Shown: positions 35,486-43,753 of the stretch, in pieces
Layout: every line of letters starts with the position of its first letter
How positions within the stretch are numbered: the first letter of the stretch is position 1
Source: Cupriavidus necator N-1
GTDB lineage: Bacteria; Pseudomonadota; Gammaproteobacteria; Burkholderiales; Burkholderiaceae
DNA length: 64,000 bases
Reading direction: 5' to 3'
Assembly: GCF_000219215.1 (NCBI RefSeq)
Contig: NC_015727.1
Span: forward strand, 620,001-684,000
Program-made: the position numbers and the translations under genes
Notes under the pieces: generated by a model
What the model saw: the letters and a program-made list of their open reading frames with translations, nothing else
The model's database searches: none
Told to the model about the DNA's origin: nothing

Positions 35486-36085
35486 TCCGAATTTCCGCCG
35501 CCACCTCTGTTCGCCCACCCGGTGCAGCAGATCGTGCTGCACGAATACATCGACACCATTCGGGCTTGCAACCAACATGTGGCAAGCCTGGAGCAAGAGA
35601 TCGAACGCGCGGTGCAAGACAGCCCCGTCTGGCCTGTCATGGAGGCTTTGATGGCCCTGCGCGGCATTAGCTTGATTGCTGCCGTGACCGTAGTGGCCGA
35701 GCTTGGCGACCTGCGACGCTTCGACGACGCGCCGCAATTGATGGCGTATCTGGGGCTGGTGCCAAGCGAGCATTCCAGCGGCAAGCCTGAACGACGAGGC
35801 GGCATCACCAAGACTGGCAACAGCCATGTGCGGCGGGTGCTGATCGAAGCGGCTTGGACCTATCGACATCCGGCACGCAAGTCTGCGATCCTACAGCGTC
35901 GCGCGGAACGCACCACAGCACAAATACAAGAGGTGGCATGGAGTGCTCAGAAACGGTTGTGTCAGCGCTTTCGTCATCTGACGGCGCGAGGCAAATTACC
36001 GGTACAGGTTTGCACCGCTATTGCCCGGGAACTGACGGGCTTTATCTGGGCGATCGGGCAGCAGGCAAGGTTCTCTACTACGTAG
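35486..36085 (+). pseudogene. IS110-family transposase, 5' truncated by the IS3 element
   Basis: From just outside the IS3 end a frame reads FAHPVQQIVLHEYIDTIRA, then MEALMALRGISLIAAVTVVA, YLGLVPSEHSSGKPERRG and GNSHVRRVLIEAAWTYRHPA. This is the complete C-terminal Transposase_20 domain with its serine motif. The N-terminal DEDD domain is missing and is not found on the other side of the IS3 element, so the loss involved more than a simple insertion. About 200 bases of its 3' non-coding tail may follow (36086-36300). Confidence 0.8.
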
Positions 36086-36474
36086 CCCCGACTCGCAAAG
36101 CCCCAGTGTGTTTGGGCCAGGCCCGGCAGCGGTGGAGAACAGCGCACGGGAACGAAGAGGCCGGTGTTTCCATCGGCCTGCTGAGTTTGTATGTATTGCG
36201 ATGGCTGATGCATACATCGCCAGTGTACCGAAGTCGCTTTGCTGGCAAGGCGGTCAGCAGATCATCCGCTCAACTATGTATGGTTGATGTATAAGTCGGC
36301 CAGGAGCAGTGATTCGCGACCATGCCGGCATCCGTGAAGGTTAAGGTTCGTCCGCTCAAGAGGCTGAAGGGAAGCGGCACTGTAACGCGATGGTGGTTCA
36401 CCGGGGAGGGGTGTTATCCCCTCGCTGGCGCAGCTTGACCCGCGGTCCGCCGGTCGCTGATTCCCGTAGTTCAG
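36086..36474. other. Intergenic region with IS110 tail and a hairpin
   Basis: No gene seen. The first part is probably the non-coding end of the truncated IS110 copy. At 36406-36423 a 6-bp stem GAGGGG/CCCCTC with loop TGTTAT lies beyond the end of the nitrilase gene, which runs toward it on the minus strand. It may act as its terminator, but it lacks a U-tract. Confidence 0.35.
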
Positions 36475-37530
36475 TTAAACCATATCGGCAAACGGGGTCT
36501 CGGCGACATTGACTCGTTCACCGCTCGGTTGCCCCTGACGAGCGACCGTCGTCTCGGGTGTGAATCTTGCGGGTGTGAGGCGCCGACGGTCGATTTCGAC
36601 GTTGAATACGTCGAAGCGATTGTAATAACCTACGATGTCGTGGAACTGTTTGGGTTCGACGCAGGCGTTGATGTCGAACGTTGCGTAGGCGATGCCTTCT
36701 TCCGTTTGCAGCGTGTCTCCGATCACTGCACCAGTTGGGTCCAGGAATTGCGTAGCTGCACGAGGTGTGTTCTCCAATACTTCTATGGCCTGGTGATCGC
36801 CACTTGCTGCGAGCGTCTCGAACATGATCTTGTCGATGAAGCCGGAGTTGAGGATGCCAAACGCCTTGGCTTCGAATGAGTGGCCGCCTGCTCGGATGCG
36901 ATTTGCTGCGAGATTGTCGAAGTTCTGACCTGAACCAGGCATGCGGGTCGGCCAGATAGCGGGCCATGCAGAGATGTGAATCTGCTCCCCCTGCGCGGCC
37001 AGAGCGTACCGGGCGAGAGGGTTGGTGTTTTCGCCGCAAATCAGCGCGCCGATGCGTCCAATACGTGTATTGTTCACCCGAAGGCCGTGGCCATCTCCAG
37101 GCGCCCACACCATTTTTTCATAGAAGGTCGGGACGAGCTTACGATGGTGATTCAGGATTGTGCCGTCGTCCCCAATGAGGGCGTTGGAGTTCCAGATGCA
37201 ACCCACGCTGGCCTCAGTACTCTCGCTAAACCCCATGGAAACGAACACGCCGTTGCGTCGGGCGGTAGCCTGAATTTGCGCCATCTCCGGGCCGTCAATC
37301 AGGATGCTGTTGGACACCATGAGACGGAACCAGTCGTGGTTGTAGATCGGCGCCCACAGTGCCGCCCAAACGGGAAACCCTGGGATAAAGGACTCGGGAA
37401 ACACTACAAGTTCTGCGCCATGGCGAGCTGCTTCTTCGATGAACGATATCGCCTTGGAAACCGTTGCGGTGGCGTTCATGTAGACGGGCGCTGCATGCAC
37501 GGCAGCGACTTTGACGATGGGGAGAGTCAT
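36475..37530 (-). CDS. Nitrilase, CGEN-type
   Basis: 351-residue nitrilase, longer than the two others and of another subgroup. Catalytic Glu46 is in VVFPESFIPGFPVW and Lys in NHHRKLVPTFYEKMVW. The nucleophile Cys is in ALICGENTNPLARYAL, where CGEN replaces the more common CWEN. The ATG at 37530 gives the family N-terminus; a TTG five codons upstream is also open. It follows the symporter gene by 20 bases on the same strand, so DUF485, symporter and nitrilase form one operon. It presumably hydrolyses a nitrile brought in by the symporter (inference). Confidence 0.92.
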   Translation of the reverse strand: MTLPIVKVAAVHAAPVYMNATATVSKAISFIEEAARHGAELVVFPESFIPGFPVWAALWAPIYNHDWFRLMVSNSILIDGPEMAQIQATARRNGVFVSMGFSESTEASVGCIWNSNALIGDDGTILNHHRKLVPTFYEKMVWAPGDGHGLRVNNTRIGRIGALICGENTNPLARYALAAQGEQIHISAWPAIWPTRMPGSGQNFDNLAANRIRAGGHSFEAKAFGILNSGFIDKIMFETLAASGDHQAIEVLENTPRAATQFLDPTGAVIGDTLQTEEGIAYATFDINACVEPKQFHDIVGYYNRFDVFNVEIDRRRLTPARFTPETTVARQGQPSGERVNVAETPFADMV

Positions 37531-37550
37531 GATTGATCGTTCCAAGGAGA

Positions 37551-39404
37551 TTAATGCACCACGGCTTCGGCGGCGCCGATGCCAGTTTCACGCCGAACGG
37601 AGAGCTCGGCCCAACGCGATTCAGACAAGTGACTGCGGCTAAGCAGGGAGAACAGGACGACGAGAAGGAAGCCAAATGGGATGGAGATGATCCCGGGATT
37701 GCGCAGTTCGATGAGCGGCTTGTGCAAACCTACAATGCTGCGAGCACCGTCCGGTATGCCGTCCGCAGCGGATTGTGCAACCGCACGCTGTGCCGCCAGC
37801 TTTTGGCGGACATCGCTGTCCTGCGTGTCGGAGATTTGCTTAGAGAGCGTTGCGACGGTCTTCAAAGCCGCCTCTTTCTGCAGAAGCGGATAGGTCATGT
37901 TGGGCGATATCAACACAAGGCCAATGGAGAGAATCGTTCCACCCAGCACCCCGGCGACGACGCCCGCCGTATTGCAGCGGCGCCAGTACAGCGTGCAGAT
38001 CAGGGCGGGAAGATTGGCGGATGCAGCGACTGCGTATCCCAAACCAACAAGCTGCGCGACGTTCTGGCCTTTGGTAGCGATGCCGGCAACCACAGAGATG
38101 ACGGCCATGAGTAGCGTGGCTATCCGGGCAGCTCTGACTTGCTCGCGTTCGGTCGCAGCCCCATTCTTGATCGCTCCCACATAGACGTCGTGTGCAAGCG
38201 ACGAAGCGGCCGCCAATGTTAAGCCTGCAACCACCGCCACAATCGTGGCGAATGACACAGCTGCGACGATGGCCAGCATGAAGTTGCCGAGCAGACTGTC
38301 GGGGCCACCACCCAAGAACTGCGCCAGCATCGGGGCAGCAAGATTACCCCCCTTGTCCATCGCCAGAATGGCCTTGGGTCCGACGTTTAGTGCTGCGGAG
38401 AACCCGATGACGACAATGAGAAGGTGGCACAAGCCAATGGCGAACATCGCGTACAACGCCGATTTCCGTGCTGCCTTCGCGTTGGGTACCGTGAAGAAGC
38501 GCATCAAAATGTGCGGCATCGCTGCTGTTCCGAGCACGAGCGCCATGCCAAGAGAAACTTGCTCGAGGGGATTCTTCAGATACAAGCCGGGCGCGAGCAA
38601 ACGTTGACCGGCATCGGCCACGCTCAGCGTTGACGTTCCCGCATGGAGCCCTTGAACGTATTGTTGGATAGAGGCATTTGAGATAACCCCGTTGAAGAAG
38701 GATTCGATGTTAAATCCGTAGGGCATCCAGGAGAGGATGACAAGAATTAGGCAGAAGGTGATCAGAAGCACTGCCTTGAGAACCTGCACCGAAGTGGTCG
38801 CGCGCATTCCGCCGAACAGGACGTACGTCAGCATCAGGGTCCCGACCGCAATCACCGAAAGTTCGTAGGGGATACCAATTAGCGCACGTACGATTACGGC
38901 GCCCCCAACAATCTGCGGCACCATATAGAAAAGCGCGACCAGGATGCTGGATACGGCGACCACCAGCTTGGTTGCTCGGAAGTTGTTGCGGAACGCGAGT
39001 ACGTCGCCAAGGGTGAATTTTCCGAGATTTCGGCAGGGCTCGGCAATGAGGATGAGTACCGGGATGAACGAAACAAAGAAGCCCACCACGTAGCTGATGC
39101 CATCCAGGCCGTACAGGGCGATAAGTCCGGAGACGCCCAGGAAAGCCGCTGCAGAGAGATAGTCGCCTGCAATAGCGAGCCCATTCATTCGCGGACCGAT
39201 GCCTCCGCCAGCGGTGTAGAAGTCGCTGGCCGTGGAATTGCGTCGGGCGGCGAACCATGTAATTCCGAGTGTGAGCAGGAAAAGCACGGCGAAGACGCCG
39301 AAGGTTAGCCCACGGTTGTCGGCGCTCACCAGCGTGGGGTTGTCCGCTAGCGCGGCACTACTGGCAACGGCAAACGGTACAGCGTAGAAGATTCGTTTTC
39401 TCAT
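37551..39404 (-). CDS. Sodium:solute symporter (SSS family, ActP-like)
   Basis: 617-residue, multi-helix cation/organic-acid symporter. ActP-type features: DFYTAGGGIGPRMNGLAIAG, DYLSAAAFLGVSGLIALYG, IAEPCRNLGKFTLGDVLAFR and VAGLTLAAASSLAHDVYV. A predicted signal-like first segment (ASSAALADNP) is usual in this subgroup. A hydrophilic loop of about 60 residues lies before the last helix. Like yjcH-actP in enterics it is preceded by a DUF485 gene. Its neighbour suggests a nitrile or short acid as cargo. A paralogue with its own DUF485 partner is at 54860. Confidence 0.92.
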   Translation of the reverse strand: MRKRIFYAVPFAVASSAALADNPTLVSADNRGLTFGVFAVLFLLTLGITWFAARRNSTASDFYTAGGGIGPRMNGLAIAGDYLSAAAFLGVSGLIALYGLDGISYVVGFFVSFIPVLILIAEPCRNLGKFTLGDVLAFRNNFRATKLVVAVSSILVALFYMVPQIVGGAVIVRALIGIPYELSVIAVGTLMLTYVLFGGMRATTSVQVLKAVLLITFCLILVILSWMPYGFNIESFFNGVISNASIQQYVQGLHAGTSTLSVADAGQRLLAPGLYLKNPLEQVSLGMALVLGTAAMPHILMRFFTVPNAKAARKSALYAMFAIGLCHLLIVVIGFSAALNVGPKAILAMDKGGNLAAPMLAQFLGGGPDSLLGNFMLAIVAAVSFATIVAVVAGLTLAAASSLAHDVYVGAIKNGAATEREQVRAARIATLLMAVISVVAGIATKGQNVAQLVGLGYAVAASANLPALICTLYWRRCNTAGVVAGVLGGTILSIGLVLISPNMTYPLLQKEAALKTVATLSKQISDTQDSDVRQKLAAQRAVAQSAADGIPDGARSIVGLHKPLIELRNPGIISIPFGFLLVVLFSLLSRSHLSESRWAELSVRRETGIGAAEAVVH

Positions 39405-39413
39405 GGCAGCCCC

Positions 39414-39764
39414 TCAGGCGATGGCGCGTTGAGCAACGAGGGCGCCGACCGTGGACCGAGGCTGCTTGGCGTCGCGAGTGAGAGACGCTGCCATTGCGTC
39501 AAGACGCCGAAGTTGAACCGCGTAGCGCCATGCGATGGCGCCGCCGATGAAATACTGCGCGACGTTGTACCAAAGGCCGAGCGTAGTGGACGGTGTGACC
39601 TTGATAAGAAGGAGTTGCGGTGCAAACGTCGACACCAGCGGCAACGAGAAGAAGAACGCCATGCTGATGACGAATAGCCGGACAACAACACTCCGACGCT
39701 GGCGGACAAGCGCACCAAAATCCGGATGGTTGAAGAGCATGCGGTAATCGGTTTGTTTGGACAT
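39414..39764 (-). CDS. DUF485-family small inner-membrane protein
   Basis: 116 residues from the ATG at 39764 with two hydrophobic segments (VVRLFVISMAFFFSLPLVST and the TTLGLWYNVAQYFIGGAIAW region). The N-terminal DYRMLFNHPDFGALVRQRR is the DUF485/YjcH signature. Members are encoded directly upstream of ActP-type symporters and are thought to assist them. Here the gene ends 9 bases before the symporter start. It is the first gene of the operon divergent from the LysR gene at 40024. Confidence 0.88.
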   Translation of the reverse strand: MSKQTDYRMLFNHPDFGALVRQRRSVVVRLFVISMAFFFSLPLVSTFAPQLLLIKVTPSTTLGLWYNVAQYFIGGAIAWRYAVQLRRLDAMAASLTRDAKQPRSTVGALVAQRAIA

Positions 39765-39894
39765 GACGAACCTCAACGGTTGGGGAGGGTGCCTCGTGAT
39801 CCAACACTACGGATGCGAGGCGCGGACAGGCTGGGGGGCAGCTGCAGGCCAAGATTAGAGAGGGTCGCGAGATGTGAAAAGCCGAACTTCTGCG

Positions 39895-39922
39895 CGGTGC
39901 CTTGCAAATTTGCAAGGCACCG
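39895..39922. promoter_or_regulatory. 28-bp perfect palindrome in the divergent LysR / DUF485 promoter region
   Basis: Half-site CGGTGCCTTGCAAA is followed without spacer by its exact reverse complement. It lies 102 bases before the LysR start and 131 bases before the DUF485 start. The core TTGCAAATTTGCAA has the symmetry and TTGCAA-type arms seen in LTTR sites. It is the probable operator for both directions. Confidence 0.7.
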
Positions 39923-40023
39923 TTCGCCCTTATCTGGCGCGGATTGCACAGGGAAAGTGCCTAGAGGGTTTTCCCTGAATTCGCAGGTATGCTTGCAAAA
40001 AACCTGCCGTGACTTTCACGCCT

Positions 40024-40947
40024 ATGTCTCAAATCAATCCAAACTGGAATGACCTGAAAATCTTCCTCGAGGTAGCTCGTTCCGGGACGCTTGGGGGTGC
40101 CGCGCGCCGCATCAAGTGCGACCAGTCGACGATCAGTCGACACATTAGTCGCTTGGAGGAGGCGATCAACGCACCGGTCTTCGAGCGCGACAACCAAGGG
40201 CTGCACATTACGGCTCGCGGTCAGGCGTTGCTCGAGTACGTCGAAGCGATGGAATCCAATGTGGTGGCGCTTGGAGAATTCTTGGGCGGCTCCCATAAGG
40301 AGCCGTCGGGAACGGTCCGAGTCGGCACCATGGAGGGGATCGCCTCTCTGTACCTGGCTGGCGAGTTCGTGAAATTCTCAGGTCGATTCCAGAAGATCGC
40401 AGTGGAACTGGTCACGACCACTCAGCAGATGCATGTGAACCAGCGGGAGGCAGATGTGTTTCTGAGCTTCTTCCCTCCGGATGGCAAATCCTTGGACGTC
40501 ATTCCCATCGGCGCGTTCCCGCTGCACCTCTACGCATCTCCGGTTTACCTGTCCAAACATGGCACTCCGGAAAGCCCAGCCGATTTGCCTGACCACCAGT
40601 TCTCTACATACGTCAATGATTTGATTCAGCTCGACACCGTGAGGTGGCTGGATGAGGCCATCACGAGGCCCAAAGTCGGGTTTCAGTCGTCGAGCATGAT
40701 TGCGCAAATGTTTGCAGCGGTGGCCGGAGCCGGCATTGTGATGCTCCCTTCGTTTGCCAAGGCAGAGCGCTTTGGCTTGGTGAAGATTCTTGATGGGCAG
40801 GTAAAGGTGAGCAGGACGATCTGGATGACCGTTCATCGAGACTTGCAGTACTTGCCTCGCATCAAGGCCATTACGAGATTCCTGCAGGAGACGATTTCGC
40901 GGGACTACCCACTCCCGCGAAGCGCGCAGATCCATACTGGAGGGTGA
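40024..40947 (+). CDS. LysR-family transcriptional regulator
   Basis: 307 residues. The HTH reads FLEVARSGTLGGAARRIKCD, then QSTISRHISRLEEAI. The effector domain starts near GTVRVGTMEGIASLYLAGEF. The ATG at 40024 matches the family N-terminus; an in-frame GTG lies 15 bases upstream. Divergent from the DUF485-symporter-nitrilase operon with a perfect palindrome between, so it very likely regulates that operon in response to a substrate or product (inference). An IS256 element starts 107 bases after its stop. Confidence 0.92.
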   Translation: MSQINPNWNDLKIFLEVARSGTLGGAARRIKCDQSTISRHISRLEEAINAPVFERDNQGLHITARGQALLEYVEAMESNVVALGEFLGGSHKEPSGTVRVGTMEGIASLYLAGEFVKFSGRFQKIAVELVTTTQQMHVNQREADVFLSFFPPDGKSLDVIPIGAFPLHLYASPVYLSKHGTPESPADLPDHQFSTYVNDLIQLDTVRWLDEAITRPKVGFQSSSMIAQMFAAVAGAGIVMLPSFAKAERFGLVKILDGQVKVSRTIWMTVHRDLQYLPRIKAITRFLQETISRDYPLPRSAQIHTGG

Positions 40948-41053
40948 AGAGTCACACGCGTGGATGACGACGACAGGGATGCTCATGGGCAGAACCAAGA
41001 GCAGAGACGTTGCCATGTATAGGGCTCGCATTCCTGTCGCCGCGAACAATGCC

Positions 41054-42429
41054 GGTGGTGTCAGAAATTCTGTGTGCTGAGGTCGGTTAAATAAATCTCA
41101 GCGTAGGGCGTTGGAGAAGCGGTCACCGAAGAGAATGGCGAACTGGTTGGCCGCTTGTTTCCAGGTGATGGGCGGCATCTTCCAATCTTTCTCGATGTTG
41201 CGCAAGGCCAGGTACAGCAGCTTGCTGGCGGCTTCGTCGCTGGGAAAGTGACCTCGGTTCTTGACGATCTTGCGCAACTGCATGTGCATGCTTTCGATGG
41301 CGTTAGTGGTGTAGATGATCCTGCGTACTTCCGGCGGGTAGACGAAGAACGGGATGACCTGTTCCCATTGGCGGCGCCACATGTCGGCCACCGTGGGGAA
41401 TTTGCGGCCCCAATCGCTGGCGGCGAACGCCTGCAGCGCGCCGGCGGCGGCGTCGGCCGTGGCAGCCTGGTAAATCGGCTTGAGCGCGGTCGCCAGGCCC
41501 TTGCGATCCTTCCAGCTCGCCAGGTTGAGCGAGTTGCGGATCAGGTGGACGATGCAGGTCTGGATTTGCGCGGCCGGGTAGACGGCCTCGATGGCCTGGG
41601 GGAAGCCGCGCAGGCCATCGACCACGGCGACCAGGATGTCCTCCAGGCCGCGGTTCTTCAGTTCGTTGAAGACCTTGAGCCAGAACTTGGCGCCTTCGGT
41701 CTGCTCGATCCACAGGCCGAGGACTTCCTTGCGCCCATCGGCGCGGATGCCCAGCGCGAGGTACACCGCCTTGTTCCTGACGGTGCCTTCGTCGCGGATC
41801 TTCAGGCGCAGCGCGTCGAAGTAGACAATGGGGTACATCGCCTCCAGCGGGCGCTGCTGCCATTGTTCGACCTCGGCCAGCACTTCGTCGGTGATGGTGG
41901 AAATCAGGTCAGGCGAGACCTGCAGCCCATACAGTTCCTGCAAATGGCCCTGAATCTCACGCACGCTCATCCCGCGTGCATACATGCTGATTACGTGGTC
42001 GTCGAAGCCGGACAGCCGGCGTTGGTACTTGGCGACCAGTTGCGGCTCGAAGGTGGCTTGCCGGTCGCGCGGAATGTCCAGTTCCAGCTCGCCGTTGGGC
42101 GTGATGACGGTCTTTGCACTGCTGCCGTTGCGGTGATTGCCGCTCTTGCCTTGCTTGGCCTCGCTGGCCAGATGGTGCGTCAGTTCGGCGGCAAGCATAC
42201 GCTCGGCTAACTGCTTCTTGAGCAGGCCGGCCAAGCCTGATTCACCGAGAATCGACTCGGCGTCCTTGTTCTGTACCTGAGCCAGCAGTTGATCGATCAA
42301 CTCATCCGGAAACAGCTTCGGCGCGCTCGATTTCCTGCTCTTCTTGGTCATGCTTGTTGTTTCGGTCATAAGGGCGTTTCTTTCGATATCGTCTCATGAC
42401 CTCAACACACAAGAAATCTGACAGGCTCA
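41054..42429 (-). mobile_element. IS256-family insertion sequence with 8-bp target duplication
   Basis: Element of 1376 bp bounded on both sides by the direct repeat ACAATGCC (41046-41053 and 42430-42437), the 8-bp duplication expected for IS256. The terminal inverted repeats, beginning TGTCAG a few bases inside each end, match at 21 of 26 positions over TGTCAG...GAGGTC. It contains one intact transposase gene on the minus strand. The perfect duplication suggests a fairly recent insertion. Confidence 0.88.
41098..42369 (-). CDS. IS256-family (mutator-type) transposase
   Basis: 423-residue DDE transposase. Landmarks: ELELDIPRDRQATFEPQLV, ARGMSVREIQGHLQELYGL, the catalytic Asp in YFDALRLKIRDEG, the second Asp in VAVVDGLRGFPQAI, CIVHLIRNSLNLASWKDRK and the catalytic Glu region TTNAIESMHMQLRK. 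The length is normal and the frame has no lesions, so it should be active. An inner ATG (MTKKSRK) is also possible as start. Confidence 0.95.
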   Translation of the reverse strand: MTETTSMTKKSRKSSAPKLFPDELIDQLLAQVQNKDAESILGESGLAGLLKKQLAERMLAAELTHHLASEAKQGKSGNHRNGSSAKTVITPNGELELDIPRDRQATFEPQLVAKYQRRLSGFDDHVISMYARGMSVREIQGHLQELYGLQVSPDLISTITDEVLAEVEQWQQRPLEAMYPIVYFDALRLKIRDEGTVRNKAVYLALGIRADGRKEVLGLWIEQTEGAKFWLKVFNELKNRGLEDILVAVVDGLRGFPQAIEAVYPAAQIQTCIVHLIRNSLNLASWKDRKGLATALKPIYQAATADAAAGALQAFAASDWGRKFPTVADMWRRQWEQVIPFFVYPPEVRRIIYTTNAIESMHMQLRKIVKNRGHFPSDEAASKLLYLALRNIEKDWKMPPITWKQAANQFAILFGDRFSNALR

Positions 42430-42755
42430 CAATGCCTGTCGCGGAACCTTCTTTGCTCATCATTTCTCCGTGTCGCAAGTCTAGCCTTGGTAAACCTCTT
42501 GGCTCGTAGAGGACTCTGCAGCTTCTTTCAGCTGCAGGCACGGTAGTTCTCGGCACCATTAAGCTACGAGACTCCACCAATCGCGCGACATACCAGCTAG
42601 GCGTAAGAATGGTGGTCGGCGGCGGCGGAAACGACGGCCGTTCCTCGCAGTGCGCCCTCGTCACAAAAAGTAGCGGAAGACGCGTCGAACAGACCAACCC
42701 AACGACCGTCGTCAGCCTCCGGTCGGCGGCCCAAGTGCGGGCCGGCCATTTGCGT
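42430..42755. other. Intergenic region beside IS256
   Basis: No gene seen. A perfect hairpin CTGCAGCT-TCTTTC-AGCTGCAG lies at 42516-42537, without a U-tract on either strand. Joining the sequences across the IS element does not restore an obvious gene. Confidence 0.4.
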
Positions 42756-43649
42756 TTATTGGGCGAAGTACCGCGGTCGATCGAGGTCCACGATGAGGCT
42801 CGGCTGTTTGGGCTCCCAGTTCAGCACCTGCCGCGTATGCTGGCTCGACGCCCGATTGTCGACCGCTGCGAAGCCAGCAAACCATCCGAAGTGCTCGGCT
42901 GCCTGCTCCGGCGTGATGCTGACTGTCGGCAGACCCAGACGACGACCGATCACGGTGGCAATATCGCGCAACGGTACGCCCTCTTCGGCGGTCGCGTGAT
43001 AGCGGGCTGCGATGCCTCTCTCGGCAGCCAGCCGGAAGACTTTGGCGGCATCCCGCCGGTGCACCGCCGGCCAATGGTTCAAGCCCTCGCCAACATAGGC
43101 CGACACGCCTTTCTCACGTGCTATGGCGATCAGCATCGGCACAAAGCCGTGGTCACCATCTCCGTGCACCGAGGGCGGCAGGCGGACCACCGACACGTTC
43201 GTTCCGCGCTCCATCAGACCCGTCGCCGCCACTTCGGTCGCTACGCGCGGGAACGGCGCCATACTCATGTCCGGCACCTGATCCTCCGTCGTCACACCGC
43301 CAGGCGCCAACAGGCCCGTGCCGGAGGTGATCACCACCGGCTTGCCCGATGCCCCCACCGCTTCGCCCATCGCCTCGATCACGCGGCGGTCGTTTGCACT
43401 GTGCTCGGCAAACTTTGAAAAGTCGTGGTTGAACGCCGTGTGGATGATCGCGTCGGCCTGCGTCACGCCGCGCAAGATGCTGTCGATATCGTCCAGATTG
43501 GCGAAGTGCGCCGTCGCACCAACATCACGCAGCCACGCCGCACCAGCCTCCGACCTTGTCATCCCGATCACCGGATGACCCGCGGCCAGCAGTTCATCGA
43601 CCACGGCTGCCCCTACGAAACCCGTTGCGCCGGTCACGAAAATACGCAT
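42756..43649 (-). CDS. Extended SDR / NAD-dependent epimerase-dehydratase family protein
   Basis: 297 residues. N-terminal Rossmann motif IFVTGATGFVGAAVVDEL, then DAIIHTAFNHDF, a Ser-Gly region VVITSGTGLLAPGG and VVRLPPSVHGDGDHGFVP. The HHDFSKF-like stretch and the lack of a classical YxxxK are typical of the atypical SDR subgroup around AGA-type reductases. It is divergent from the XRE/MmyB regulator at 43754, a pairing common in Proteobacteria, and probably its target. The substrate is unknown. Confidence 0.9.
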   Translation of the reverse strand: MRIFVTGATGFVGAAVVDELLAAGHPVIGMTRSEAGAAWLRDVGATAHFANLDDIDSILRGVTQADAIIHTAFNHDFSKFAEHSANDRRVIEAMGEAVGASGKPVVITSGTGLLAPGGVTTEDQVPDMSMAPFPRVATEVAATGLMERGTNVSVVRLPPSVHGDGDHGFVPMLIAIAREKGVSAYVGEGLNHWPAVHRRDAAKVFRLAAERGIAARYHATAEEGVPLRDIATVIGRRLGLPTVSITPEQAAEHFGWFAGFAAVDNRASSQHTRQVLNWEPKQPSLIVDLDRPRYFAQ

Positions 43650-43696
43650 GGAAAGTACCTCCTCGTTGAGAGATGAGGTGCATTCTTGCTCTATGA

Positions 43697-43732
43697 TTTA
43701 TAGGGGTAAAGTAGTGGCTTTATACTGGTAAA
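43697..43732. promoter_or_regulatory. Direct repeats between divergent SDR and MmyB-type regulator
   Basis: TTTATAGGGGTAAA (43697-43710) and TTTATACTGGTAAA (43719-43732) are direct repeats with 22-base period, two helical turns. They lie in the 104-base divergent promoter region and are a likely binding site of the adjacent HTH regulator. The second copy contains TATACT, which could serve as the -10 element of the regulator gene. Confidence 0.5.
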
Positions 43733-43753
43733 TGGGCTAACAGGATAATCACG

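Noticed and set aside
34266..35651. Long + strand open frame across the IS3 element
   Set aside because: Antisense shadow of orfB/orfA; residues resemble no family and the minus-strand frames have clear catalytic motifs.
41155..42210. Long + strand open frame opposite the IS256 transposase
   Set aside because: GC-driven antisense shadow of an unmistakable transposase.
42516..42537. Perfect CTGCAGCT hairpin as a terminator
   Set aside because: No U-tract on either strand and more than 200 bases from the nearest gene end.
42609..43418. + strand open frame opposite the SDR gene
   Set aside because: His/Arg-rich composition typical of antisense frames; the minus-strand SDR is well supported.
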